A stretch of 7,546 bases of DNA from an uncultured Chloroflexota bacterium (GTDB taxonomy: Bacteria; Chloroflexota; Dehalococcoidia; UBA3495): assembly GCA_913031095.1 (NCBI GenBank), contig CAJWGH010000046.1, forward strand, positions 1-7,546. The letters are read 5' to 3'. The position numbers were made by a program, and so were the translations under genes. Below, one piece after another: positions 1 to 6,518 of this stretch (position 1 is the first letter of the stretch; the number at the start of each line of letters is the position of its first letter). The notes beneath the pieces were generated by a model. The model did no database searches, was not told where the DNA came from, and saw nothing but the letters and a program-made list of their open reading frames with translations.

Positions 1-1137
1 AGGGACGATTTCCACGGTTCGGAAGGCCCAATGCCCGTGCGGCGATTCAAAGAGTCTGAATGGCTGCCCTTCCACCAAGCCTTCCACGCCGCCCTGATAG
101 AGAAGGGCTTCCCCCATGACCCAGACATGAACCATCCGGAGTCCACCGGCGTGGGCCCCATCCCGATGAATAACCCTGATGGCGTACGGATGAGCACCGG
201 CCTGACCTATATAAATCTTAGTCGCCACCGCCTTAACCTCACCATCAAGGCCAATGTTATGGTGCGTCGGGTATTGTTCGACGGGAAGAAGGCCATTGGT
301 GCCGAGGTAGAAAGCGGAGGCGATGTGTTCACGGTTGAAGGAGACCAGGTCGTCCTCAGCTCCGGAGCCATCGGGTCGCCCCATCTGCTGTTGCTATCGG
401 GGGTGGGCCCGGCTGAACAGTTGCAGCGCCATGGGATTCCGGTAGTCCATGATCTTCCCGGTGTTGGCCAGAACCTGCGCGATCACCCGATCGTGCCGGT
501 GGTCTATAAAGTAAAGCCGAATCACCCACAAGACCCGTCAGAGCCCCGGTATCAATTGGCTCTGCGCTACACTGCCACCCGCTCCGAAGAGCGAAATGAT
601 ATGCAGATACTGCCGTCGGCCTTCTCTTCGCCTATCGGAGCTCCCGATCCATATGAACAGGAGGGCGTGCGTTTCACCTGTGTTCTAGAACTTGCGAATG
701 GATTTGGCGAGTTGACGCTGGCCTCAAACGACCCAACTGTCCAACCTCACCTGAATTATAACTACCTGAAAGACCCCTGGGACCGGGAGCGGTTACGGGA
801 ATGCGTCCGGCTGGCTATGGACCTGGTTGAACATCCGCTTTACAAGGATATTATCGATGAGCGCCTGCAGCCGAAGGAAGCTGACGTTGAGTCTGATGAC
901 ACCCTGGATGCCTGGATGCTCCGGACAACGGTGAATACCACTCACATATCAGGCACTTGCAAATTGGGGCCAACGACTGATGAAGGCGCAGTGGTAGACC
1001 AGTATTGCCAGGTGTACGGGTTGGAGAACATCAGGGTGGCTGACGCTTCGGTCATGCCTAACGTAGTGAGGGCCAACACAAACTCGACCACCATCATGAT
1101 TGGCGAGCGGGTGGCCGACTGGATCAAAGAGGGCTAA
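1..1137 (+). CDS. GMC-family FAD-dependent oxidoreductase (choline dehydrogenase-like), C-terminal part, cut by the left edge
   Basis: The reading frame is open from base 1: the codons before the first ATG (31) read RDDFHGSEGP, a typical internal GMC stretch, so ATG 31 is not the start. The visible 378 residues lack the N-terminal FAD-binding GxGxxG region; family members run about 500-550 residues, so roughly 130-160 are missing. Seen in the fragment (residue 1 = base 1): a GMC signature 2, GAIGSPHLLLLSGVG, at about 122-136; LPGVGQNLRDHP at about 152-163; and the C-terminal domain with HISGTCKLG (His at about 315) and RANTNSTTIMIGE near 357-369. The His and the Asn of NTN lie where the family has its catalytic His/Asn pair. 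GMC enzymes oxidise alcohols with FAD; the substrate cannot be read here. The TAA stop overlaps the stop of the convergent hydrolase gene by 4 bp. The family call is firm; the choline dehydrogenase label is only by resemblance. Confidence 0.93.
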   Translation, partial: RDDFHGSEGPMPVRRFKESEWLPFHQAFHAALIEKGFPHDPDMNHPESTGVGPIPMNNPDGVRMSTGLTYINLSRHRLNLTIKANVMVRRVLFDGKKAIGAEVESGGDVFTVEGDQVVLSSGAIGSPHLLLLSGVGPAEQLQRHGIPVVHDLPGVGQNLRDHPIVPVVYKVKPNHPQDPSEPRYQLALRYTATRSEERNDMQILPSAFSSPIGAPDPYEQEGVRFTCVLELANGFGELTLASNDPTVQPHLNYNYLKDPWDRERLRECVRLAMDLVEHPLYKDIIDERLQPKEADVESDDTLDAWMLRTTVNTTHISGTCKLGPTTDEGAVVDQYCQVYGLENIRVADASVMPNVVRANTNSTTIMIGERVADWIKEG

Positions 1138-2261
1138 AGTTGGTCTATAAACGCTGAGAACCGGTCAGTGCCTGTCCAGCTTACCTGTACGTTGGGACCC
1201 AGGCCATTGCCCCACACCTGTTCGCCTGTTAAGCCCACTGCCGTGGAGATATCTCCGGCGTCCTGCATCAGTTCGATGTGAGCCATTACCTCGGTAAAAG
1301 CCAGGAAGAAGTTGTGCGCCTCCACTTCCCGATTGGAGAAGTAATCTCTAGTGATATTGACCAGGTCTTTGGGCCCGGCTTTCATGACCTCAGTCAACTC
1401 GTAGCAGCGGTTCCGGTGGTGTTCCAGAATCTCGGTTGCGCGCTCTGGCCCGATGGGATTGAACTGCCCTCGATGGAAGGCGCGGTGGGCTGGGAGCACG
1501 GTTATGTCCCCTTCCAACGCGGCCATCCGCTTCAATGATCTGAGCAGGGCGCCCAACCCATATATCTGGTTTTCGCCTTGGTACGCCGCCGGAAGTTTCG
1601 CAGCGAATGAGTGGTAGCTCATGGCTACCGAGGGGTGGGGCGTGATGAGTGGCAGTATGTGGTCTCCCGAGAACAACACCTGATCGAAAAGGATGCACAG
1701 CTCGTCGGGGGAATGTCCGGGTGTGTAGTAGAAGGTGAGACCGTTGGCTTGCAGCTCATCAGTTATCGGATGACTGAGGTTGAGGTCTCGGTTCAGTTTG
1801 CGGTGTTCCATCGCTCTGGTCATAGTGTCTGATTTTTCAAACAGGTCAAACCCCTGCACTTCTTTTCGCCAGACGCGTTCTACATCGCGGCGGTCCGCCT
1901 GCAGCATGAAACCGTAGATCTCGTGGGCCCACAGCTCAGCACCACTCTTTTGTATGATGGGCGGGCAACCGCCGTCATGGTCCATGTGCCCATGGCTGAC
2001 TACGATGCGGGTAACGTCTGCCAGAGAACGGCCCAACTGATCCAAGCCCTGTTCCAGATAGCTGACTGATCCGTAGCAGCCTGGGTCCACGATGGTCAGA
2101 TCATCGCCCTCGATGATATAGCACCAAGTAGGCCCAAGGGTGGACTGCCAGGACTGAGGAACTCCGATGGCTTTGATAACGGCGCCGTTGGCTGAAGTGT
2201 ATTTAACCAGAGTCCCGTTTCCTGAGTCGTCGCCTCTTTTTAATATCTCGGTTTCTAGCAT
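1134..2261 (-). CDS. Metallo-beta-lactamase-fold metal-dependent hydrolase
   Basis: A 375-residue soluble protein with the full metal-binding set of the MBL fold: SHGHMDH (His90, His92, Asp94, His95), His183 in YTPGHSPDE, Asp200 in LFSGDH and His259 in LPAHR. The N-terminal strand TIVDPG (56-61) precedes the HxHxDH motif, as in glyoxalase II/LACTB2-like enzymes. The C-terminal 110 residues or so are mostly helical in appearance and may form the extra C-terminal domain seen in LACTB2-like hydrolases (inference). A di-zinc hydrolase acting on a thioester, ester or similar bond is likely; the substrate is unknown. ATG 2261 is chosen because AGGA lies 5 nt upstream on the minus strand; a TTG at 2276 would add five residues but lacks a better ribosome site. 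It is convergent and overlapping with the GMC gene, and divergent from aspartate dehydrogenase across 128 bp in which I found no convincing promoter for either gene. Confidence 0.93.
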   Translation of the reverse strand: MLETEILKRGDDSGNGTLVKYTSANGAVIKAIGVPQSWQSTLGPTWCYIIEGDDLTIVDPGCYGSVSYLEQGLDQLGRSLADVTRIVVSHGHMDHDGGCPPIIQKSGAELWAHEIYGFMLQADRRDVERVWRKEVQGFDLFEKSDTMTRAMEHRKLNRDLNLSHPITDELQANGLTFYYTPGHSPDELCILFDQVLFSGDHILPLITPHPSVAMSYHSFAAKLPAAYQGENQIYGLGALLRSLKRMAALEGDITVLPAHRAFHRGQFNPIGPERATEILEHHRNRCYELTEVMKAGPKDLVNITRDYFSNREVEAHNFFLAFTEVMAHIELMQDAGDISTAVGLTGEQVWGNGLGPNVQVSWTGTDRFSAFIDQL

Positions 2262-2374
2262 TGGTTCCTGTTTCAAGTTCTATCGCCACTATGTGCAATC
2301 GGCGACAGACAAGCGTGTAGGCGCAGTTGTGTGGGCCTCTGGGATGTTACCATCTTGTATGGGAGATAAAAAGC

Positions 2375-2381
2375 GGGGGGG
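2375..2381 (+). promoter_or_regulatory. G-rich ribosome binding site of aspartate dehydrogenase
   Basis: A run of seven G followed by ATGA ends 8 nt before ATG 2390. It is not a textbook GGAGG but can pair with the anti-Shine-Dalgarno through G-C and G-U pairs. It supports ATG 2390 over the in-frame TTG at 2327, whose extra 21 residues do not resemble the family. Confidence 0.55.
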
Positions 2382-2389
2382 ATGACTTT

Positions 2390-3193
2390 ATGACCCAGTC
2401 GATAGGTATCGTTGGGTGTGGGGCCATCGGCCAAGCTTTGCTGCGGGCCGCTGACTCAGGCAAGCTGGGTGTTTCGGTAGCCGGCGTGACCAGCCGCGAT
2501 GAACACCGGGCATACGAGTTCCTCGGTGGGCTGAACTCTCCGCCTCCTTATCTGAACCGCCAGCAGCTGATAGAGAAATCTGACCTGTTGGTGGAAGCGG
2601 CGGGCGGGAACATAGTAGCCGACCTAGCCAAAGAAACCTTTGCCTCCAGGAAAGACCTGATGGTCATCAGTATCGGAGCTCTTCTGGACAATCCTGACAT
2701 CATTGAAGAGGCTAGAGAAACGGGATGCCGTCTTCTGGCTCCGTCTGGTGCCATAGCTGGATTAGACGGTATAAAGTCTGCCTGCACCGGCCAGGTAGAT
2801 CAAGTAACTATGGTGTCTCGCAAACCGCCCATCGGATTGGAGGGCGCGCCACACCTGGTGGAGAATGGAATAACCCTGGAAGGTTTGGAGGAAGAGTTGG
2901 AAGTCTTCTCCGGGACAGCTAGGGAAGCTGTGAAAGGATTTCCTGCCAACCTCAACGTCTCAGCTGCGGTTAGCTTGGCCGGTGTCGGTCCCGATAGGAC
3001 CTTGGTTAAGATGCTGGCTGTGCCCGGGCTACAACGCAACTGCCATGACATTGAAGTGATTGGAGAGTTTGGCTTGCTTCAGGTGCACATCGAGAATAAC
3101 CCGTCAGAAAACCCCAAGACAGGTAAACTCACCGCCTTCTCCATCATCCGTTCGGTACAGGACGCCGTAGACCCTTTCCGTATCGGAACCTAG
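2390..3193 (+). CDS. L-aspartate dehydrogenase (NadX/AspDH family)
   Basis: A 267-residue NAD(P)-dependent dehydrogenase, a normal length for the family. An N-terminal Rossmann fold carries GCGAIG (residues 9-14). It is followed by LLVEAAGG (66-73), LAPSGAIAGLDGIKSA (116-131) in the middle, and the C-terminal aspartate dehydrogenase domain with NLNVSAAVSLAG (187-198), RNCHDIEVIGEFG (216-228) and ENPKTGKLTAFSIIRS (240-255). His219 lies where the family has its catalytic histidine. The reaction is L-aspartate + NAD(P)+ to iminoaspartate/oxaloacetate and ammonia. In Thermotoga and archaea the enzyme (NadX) supplies iminoaspartate for NAD synthesis; no nadA or nadC is visible here, so a role in aspartate catabolism or ammonia assimilation is equally possible. 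The start at ATG 2390 puts the Rossmann strand at the very N-terminus, as expected. Transcription probably ends at the hairpin at 3286-3325. Confidence 0.9.
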   Translation: MTQSIGIVGCGAIGQALLRAADSGKLGVSVAGVTSRDEHRAYEFLGGLNSPPPYLNRQQLIEKSDLLVEAAGGNIVADLAKETFASRKDLMVISIGALLDNPDIIEEARETGCRLLAPSGAIAGLDGIKSACTGQVDQVTMVSRKPPIGLEGAPHLVENGITLEGLEEELEVFSGTAREAVKGFPANLNVSAAVSLAGVGPDRTLVKMLAVPGLQRNCHDIEVIGEFGLLQVHIENNPSENPKTGKLTAFSIIRSVQDAVDPFRIGT

Positions 3194-3211
3194 CCTCAAA
3201 TACGGCTCAAC

Positions 3212-3236
3212 CGTCATTCCGGCGGAAGGCGGAATC
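3212..3236. repeat. Candidate REP-like intergenic palindrome (CGTCATTCC type)
   Basis: The stretch reads CGTCATTCCGGCGGAAGG followed by CGGAATC. ATTCCG (3216-3221) and CGGAAT (3230-3235) are inverted around 8 nt. Dispersed repeats with a CGTCATTCC...GGAATCC core are common between genes in many bacteria. This is the only copy in the window, so calling it a repeat rests on resemblance. It sits just after the aspartate dehydrogenase stop, ahead of the terminator. Confidence 0.4.
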
Positions 3237-3285
3237 TGTAGGGAAGTCCGTACCCATCTTCCTTCACAAATTAGGCCGGTCAATC

Positions 3286-3325
3286 AAAAATCTCCGCTCC
3301 CGACAGACAGGAGCGGAGATTTTTT
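3286..3325. terminator. Bidirectional intrinsic terminator between aspartate dehydrogenase and glutamine synthetase
   Basis: A perfect 15-bp inverted repeat: AAAAATCTCCGCTCC (3286-3300), a 9-nt loop, and GGAGCGGAGATTTTT (3310-3324). The GC-rich inner stem is flanked by A5 on the left and T6 on the right, so each strand yields a hairpin followed by a U tract. It lies 92 bp after the aspartate dehydrogenase stop and 20 bp past the glutamine synthetase stop, so it can end both convergent transcripts. Confidence 0.93.
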
Positions 3326-3345
3326 ATCTGTGCGGTGACTAGGCG

Positions 3346-4353
3346 TTACTTAGCGTTAGCAACGGCCCCGCAGACAGTGTCTAGGATGAGCTGGGTCACC
3401 ACATACGGGTCGCAGTTGGCGTTGGGCCGGCGGTCTTCGATGTAACCCTTCTGGTCTCGGGCCACTTGCCAGGGAATCCTGATGGATGCGCCGCGGTCGG
3501 AAACGCCATACCTGAACTCCTTGTAGGAGCAGGTTTCGTGCTCGCCGGTCAGGCGCTCCTCGATACGGTCGCCGTAATTGGCGATGTGGAGTTCAGCGCG
3601 CGTTCCAAGGGCTTCTGCGGCTGCGACGCAGGCGTCGTAGTCATTTCGCATCTGCACGGTAGAGAAGTTGGTGTGGGCGCCGGCGCCGTTCCAGTCGCCG
3701 CGGACCGGTTTGGGATCCAGAGTGGCGCTCACGTTGAATTGCTCGCCTATCCGGTAGAGCAACCAGCGGGCCACCCAAAGATGGTCGGCGGCAGCGGGCG
3801 CACCGATGGGTCCGATCTGGAACTCCCACTGTCCGGGCATGACCTCGCCGTTGATGCCAGAGATGGCCAGGCCGGCCTCGAGGCAGGCGTCCAAGTGGGC
3901 CTCAACGATAGGCCGCCCGAAGACCTCATCTGAACCGACTCCGCAATAATAACCACCCTGAGGAGCGGGGAAGCCATTGTCGGGCCAACCCAAAGGCTTG
4001 ATGCCGTCGAAGTAAGTGTATTCCTGTTCAATCCCGAACCACATATCCATCTCGCCGAATTTTTCGGCAGACGCGGCGCAGGCAGCCCTGGTGTTCGAGG
4101 GATGAGGAGTCATATCGGTGAGCAGAACCTCGCACATGACTAGCTTGTTGTTTCCCCCACGGATGGGATCGGGGCAAATGAATACCGGATTCAGGACGCA
4201 GTCTGAATTCTCACCGGGGGCCTGGTTCGTACTCGAACCGTCGAATCCCCAAACGGGAGGTTCTTCTCCGTCGGCGATCACCTTACCCTTGGACCGCAGC
4301 TTGGCGGTGGGTTTCTGTCCGTCAACCCAGATGTACTCAGCCTTGTAACTCAT
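3346..4353 (-). CDS. glnII: Type II (eukaryote-like) glutamine synthetase
   Basis: A 335-residue glutamine synthetase of the short GSII class (about 330-370 residues), not the 440-470-residue GSI. It joins ammonia to glutamate using ATP in the cytosol. The beta-grasp domain is N-terminal with WGFDGSSTNQAPG (35-47). The catalytic domain follows: WFGIEQEY (105-112) with metal ligands Glu109 and Glu111, NGEVMPGQWEFQIGP (168-182) with Glu170 and Glu177, GAGAHTNFS (223-231) with His227, and RYGVSDRGASIRIP (281-294). EDRRPNANCDPY (306-317) is close to the GSII C-terminal signature. All expected active-site residues are present. As a GSII it lacks the C-terminal adenylylation loop of GSI, so control is probably transcriptional or allosteric (family knowledge). 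ATG 4353 has GGAG 4 nt upstream and AGGA slightly further on the minus strand. It has its own promoter (4425-4454) and a strong terminator. Confidence 0.97.
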   Translation of the reverse strand: MSYKAEYIWVDGQKPTAKLRSKGKVIADGEEPPVWGFDGSSTNQAPGENSDCVLNPVFICPDPIRGGNNKLVMCEVLLTDMTPHPSNTRAACAASAEKFGEMDMWFGIEQEYTYFDGIKPLGWPDNGFPAPQGGYYCGVGSDEVFGRPIVEAHLDACLEAGLAISGINGEVMPGQWEFQIGPIGAPAAADHLWVARWLLYRIGEQFNVSATLDPKPVRGDWNGAGAHTNFSTVQMRNDYDACVAAAEALGTRAELHIANYGDRIEERLTGEHETCSYKEFRYGVSDRGASIRIPWQVARDQKGYIEDRRPNANCDPYVVTQLILDTVCGAVANAK

Positions 4354-4377
4354 AATTCTCCGTCCTAATTTTCGTTG

Positions 4378-4401
4378 CCCTGCCAGGATTCACCTACAGG
4401 G
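4378..4401 (-). other. Hairpin in the 5' leader of glutamine synthetase
   Basis: Within the predicted leader of about 65 nt, the minus-strand RNA folds as CCCUG-U-AGG, loop UGAAU, CCU-GG-CAGGG: a 5-bp lower stem, a small internal loop and a 3-bp upper stem. No U tract follows, so it is not a terminator by itself. It does not match the glutamine (glnA) riboswitch core as I know it. A role in mRNA stability or in protein or RNA binding is possible but unproven. Confidence 0.4.
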
Positions 4402-4424
4402 ATCCGCCGCCCATCTGTGGGCAA

Positions 4425-4454
4425 ACTATAGCGAGAATCCCAAGGCTTGGTCAA
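4425..4454 (-). promoter_or_regulatory. Sigma70-type promoter of glutamine synthetase
   Basis: On the minus strand, TTGACC (4449-4454) and TATAGT (4425-4430) are separated by 18 nt; each hexamer matches consensus at five of six positions. The predicted start near 4418 gives a leader of about 65 nt before ATG 4353. I see no sigma54-type GG-N10-GC element here. Confidence 0.7.
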
Positions 4455-4627
4455 ATCTACCTTTGCCATCGGCCGGCCCTCGCGTTCCGGGCGGTTTCCG
4501 GTTGTAATCCAGGCACCGCTCAACTAGAGTACCATCTGTTTGTTTCAAGTATGTAAACTCGGCGGTCGGAATTGGAATTGGCCCAGGATTGTCATATGTC
4601 GATCGCGTACAGCAACACAATTCAAGT

Positions 4628-4632
4628 GGAGG
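4628..4632 (+). promoter_or_regulatory. Ribosome binding site that fixes the start of the ThDP enzyme
   Basis: A perfect GGAGG lies 9 nt before ATG 4642. It decides for this ATG against the in-frame TTG at 4540, whose extra 34 residues (Trp/Arg/Cys rich) look non-coding. Upstream, TTGTAA-N17-TAGAGT (4502-4530) and TTGGAA-N17-TATGTC (4572-4600) are only weak promoter candidates. Confidence 0.8.
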
Positions 4633-4641
4633 AACGGAACA

Positions 4642-6297
4642 ATGACTATTGATGTAGCCACTGGCTTGGCCCGCATACTCAAACAAGAGGGCGTGGAATG
4701 GGTATCTACATTCCCTGTCTGTAAGGTGAATAACGCCTTGGGTCGGGAGGGAGTGCCCATGGTGATGATGCGGGATGACCGTTATGCCGTGGCAGTAGCC
4801 GATGCGTATTCCAGGATAACGGCCGGCACTAAGAACGGGGTTTGTACCTTCCAAGGCGGCGTTAATGCCGCCGGACTACAGGTAGCGTTCGCCGGTATGG
4901 CCCAGGCCTTTGAAGACGGCTCACCGGTCCTCTGTATCACGGACGGGATACCCGCCGGGGAGACCCAGAATAGCCAGTTCGACGTCACATCTGCTTTGAA
5001 GACTGTGTCCAAGTGGTACGGCCACTTGGACAAGCCGGAACGCTTGCCTGAGTTCATGCGCCGCGCCTTCACAATGCTGCGCACTGGACGGCCCGGTCCT
5101 GTGGTGATTGCCATCCCCGACTCTGATGCTCAGTACGACGACGCGGCAGACCCATATGTGCCAGTGAAGGGCTCTAAATACGCGCCGGACCCTTCAGATG
5201 TAGCTGGTGCGGTCGACCTGATACTGAAGGCCGAAAATCCAGTGATCTATGCTGGTGAAGGTGTCGTCTATGCGGGTGCGTCGGCCGAGCTGACGGCTTT
5301 TGCTGAACTCGTGAACGCGCCTGTAATAACCACACTGAAGGCCAAAGGTGTGTTTCCGGAAGACCATCCTTTGTTCGTCGGTGTCCGGGGCGACCAGGTA
5401 AACCACTATCTGGGCAAATGCGACCTGTTGTTCGCCGTCGGCTCGAGCTTATCCCCCGGCCGGTTTAGCCACGGTATCCCCAACGCCGTGAACAAGACAA
5501 TCGTCCACTGCACCATCGACGAACTGCATGTAAACAAGACCTATCCCACAGCCCAAGCTCTGATTGGCGATGCCAAGTTCGCCTTGGAGGCGCTGTCTGC
5601 TGAAGTTTCGAGCAAAACCTCCGGCAATGGCCGGCCCGCTGGGAACGTGGTCAGCGAGGTAAAGGCGGAACGCGATTCAGCTATGACCAAATACCGGGAA
5701 GCCATGGCGTCTACCGACAAGCCCATCAATCCATACAAGGTCTATGCCGGGTTGATGGAAGCGTTGGATCCTCGCAAGTCTTTTGTCACCCACGAGTCGG
5801 GCAACACCCGTGACCAGTTAAGCACGGTATATGACACCCTGGTGCCCCGGGGGTTCTTGGGATGGGGCAACGTCTCCTCGTTGGGATTCAGCTTTGCTTC
5901 TACTATTGCCGCCAAGCTTGCCTTCCCCGACAAAGATTGTGTTGCCGTCACCGGTGAAGCAGGCCTGGGTTACATGCTTGGCCAACTGGAGGTTGCGCTC
6001 CGTCAGAAGATTGGAATTACCGTGGCCCACGTCAGCAACGGCGGTTTCGCTGGGTACGGTCCGGGATTCTGGGGCGACGGCCACGACCCCTTCACTCACC
6101 ATGTGCTGGGTTACGATGAGGTCGATATGTCTAAGGTCATTGGAGAACTGGGTTACCACACCGAGCGGGTAAGTGAACCTTCTGAGGTGGTCCTGGCCTT
6201 GAAGCGTGCACTGGAAGCCAACAAGTCGGGCCAACCAGCCTATATAGAGTTCATCTGTAGCCAGTTCCCTGTCTACGGAGGATGGGTAGGCAGATAG
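4642..6297 (+). CDS. Thiamine-diphosphate-dependent enzyme (acetolactate synthase/decarboxylase superfamily), divergent active site
   Basis: A 551-residue protein with the three-domain layout of the POX/acetolactate synthase superfamily. The N-terminal pyrimidine-binding domain spans about 1-165 (RDDRYAVAVADAYSR at 44-58, GRPGPVVIAIPDSD at 149-162). The middle domain spans about 183-320 (PVIYAGEGVVYAGA at 200-213, TLKAKGVFPEDHPL at 231-244). The C-terminal pyrophosphate-binding domain spans about 380-551, with GEA at 438-440 and SNGG at 465-468. It should cleave or form a bond next to the carbonyl of a 2-oxo acid or related substrate; the substrate cannot be read. Several hallmark residues differ. 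The catalytic Glu of the usual RHEQ/RDER motif is Asp46. The GDG...NN cofactor motif is GEA...SN with normal spacing. The usual GPG after the first domain's core strand is replaced by QGGVNAAG (71-78). All three domains are complete, so it looks functional rather than decayed. It is divergent from glutamine synthetase across 288 bp; no clear terminator lies before the convergent tRNA gene. Confidence 0.9.
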   Translation: MTIDVATGLARILKQEGVEWVSTFPVCKVNNALGREGVPMVMMRDDRYAVAVADAYSRITAGTKNGVCTFQGGVNAAGLQVAFAGMAQAFEDGSPVLCITDGIPAGETQNSQFDVTSALKTVSKWYGHLDKPERLPEFMRRAFTMLRTGRPGPVVIAIPDSDAQYDDAADPYVPVKGSKYAPDPSDVAGAVDLILKAENPVIYAGEGVVYAGASAELTAFAELVNAPVITTLKAKGVFPEDHPLFVGVRGDQVNHYLGKCDLLFAVGSSLSPGRFSHGIPNAVNKTIVHCTIDELHVNKTYPTAQALIGDAKFALEALSAEVSSKTSGNGRPAGNVVSEVKAERDSAMTKYREAMASTDKPINPYKVYAGLMEALDPRKSFVTHESGNTRDQLSTVYDTLVPRGFLGWGNVSSLGFSFASTIAAKLAFPDKDCVAVTGEAGLGYMLGQLEVALRQKIGITVAHVSNGGFAGYGPGFWGDGHDPFTHHVLGYDEVDMSKVIGELGYHTERVSEPSEVVLALKRALEANKSGQPAYIEFICSQFPVYGGWVGR

Positions 6298-6300
6298 GCG

Positions 6301-6310
6301 TTATCGATAA
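6301..6310. repeat. 10-bp perfect palindrome just after the ThDP enzyme stop
   Basis: TTATCGATAA is fully self-complementary and begins 4 bp after the stop codon. It is too short and has no T tract, so it is not a convincing terminator. Chance is a fair explanation. Confidence 0.3.
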
Positions 6311-6361
6311 GGCCAACCGAGAAGATAGACCGTTGCGTGCAGTTTGGAGTAACCTGAGGAG

Positions 6362-6438
6362 TGGCGACCCGGACGGGATTTGAACCCGTGATCTTCGGCG
6401 TGACAGGCCGATATGTTAAACCGCTACACCACCGGGCC
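6362..6438 (-). tRNA. tRNA-Asp (anticodon GTC), CCA encoded
   Basis: On the minus strand the 77 nt fold as a full cloverleaf. Acceptor GGCCCGG pairs with CCGGGTC (one G-U), then comes discriminator G73 and an encoded CCA (6362-6364). The D-arm is GTGT-AGCGGTTTAAC-ATAT (two G-U pairs). The anticodon arm is TCGGC-CTGTCAC-GCCGA with anticodon GTC (plus-strand bases 6402-6404), followed by a 5-nt variable region. The T-arm is ACGGG-TTCAAAT-CCCGT. It reads Asp codons GAC and GAT. It has its own strong promoter upstream (6475-6503). Its 3' end lies 64 bp from the stop of the convergent ThDP enzyme gene, and no clear terminator is seen between them. Confidence 0.97.
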
Positions 6439-6474
6439 ACACAAGGCGCTGAACCAGGAAAGTTCAGTAATCCG

Positions 6475-6503
6475 AGTGTATGTCTTTCGATTTTGAGTGT
6501 CAA
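6475..6503 (-). promoter_or_regulatory. Sigma70-type promoter of tRNA-Asp
   Basis: On the minus strand, a perfect TTGACA (6498-6503), a 17-nt spacer and TACACT (6475-6480) predict a start near 6468, about 30 nt before the mature tRNA 5' end. Near-consensus spacing and hexamers suit a highly expressed stable RNA. Confidence 0.78.
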
Positions 6504-6518
6504 GGCTGTGGTAGGCTC

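Noticed and set aside
31..1137. ATG 31 as the true start of the GMC oxidoreductase
   Set aside because: The frame is open and family-like (DDFHG) upstream to base 1, and the FAD-binding N-terminus is missing; the gene is cut by the window edge.
2327..2389. TTG 2327 as the start of aspartate dehydrogenase
   Set aside because: The added residues do not belong to the Rossmann N-terminus; ATG 2390 fits the family length and has a G-rich ribosome site.
3466..3933. Plus-strand ORF of 155 residues opposite glutamine synthetase
   Set aside because: It lies wholly inside the intact glnII gene on the other strand, with no family resemblance or ribosome site.
4354..4418. Glutamine (glnA) riboswitch in the glutamine synthetase leader
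   Set aside because: The location is suggestive, but the leader lacks the conserved core as I know it; only a simple hairpin can be supported.
4540..4641. TTG 4540 as the start of the ThDP enzyme, adding 34 residues
   Set aside because: No ribosome site, non-family residues, and a perfect GGAGG in front of ATG 4642.
5818..6234. Minus-strand ORF of 138 residues inside the ThDP enzyme
   Set aside because: Shadow of a well-conserved cofactor-binding domain; no independent evidence.
6273..6503. Minus-strand ORF of 76 residues across the tRNA gene
   Set aside because: It is a translation of the tRNA-Asp gene and its flanks; such tRNA-derived ORFs are common false calls.
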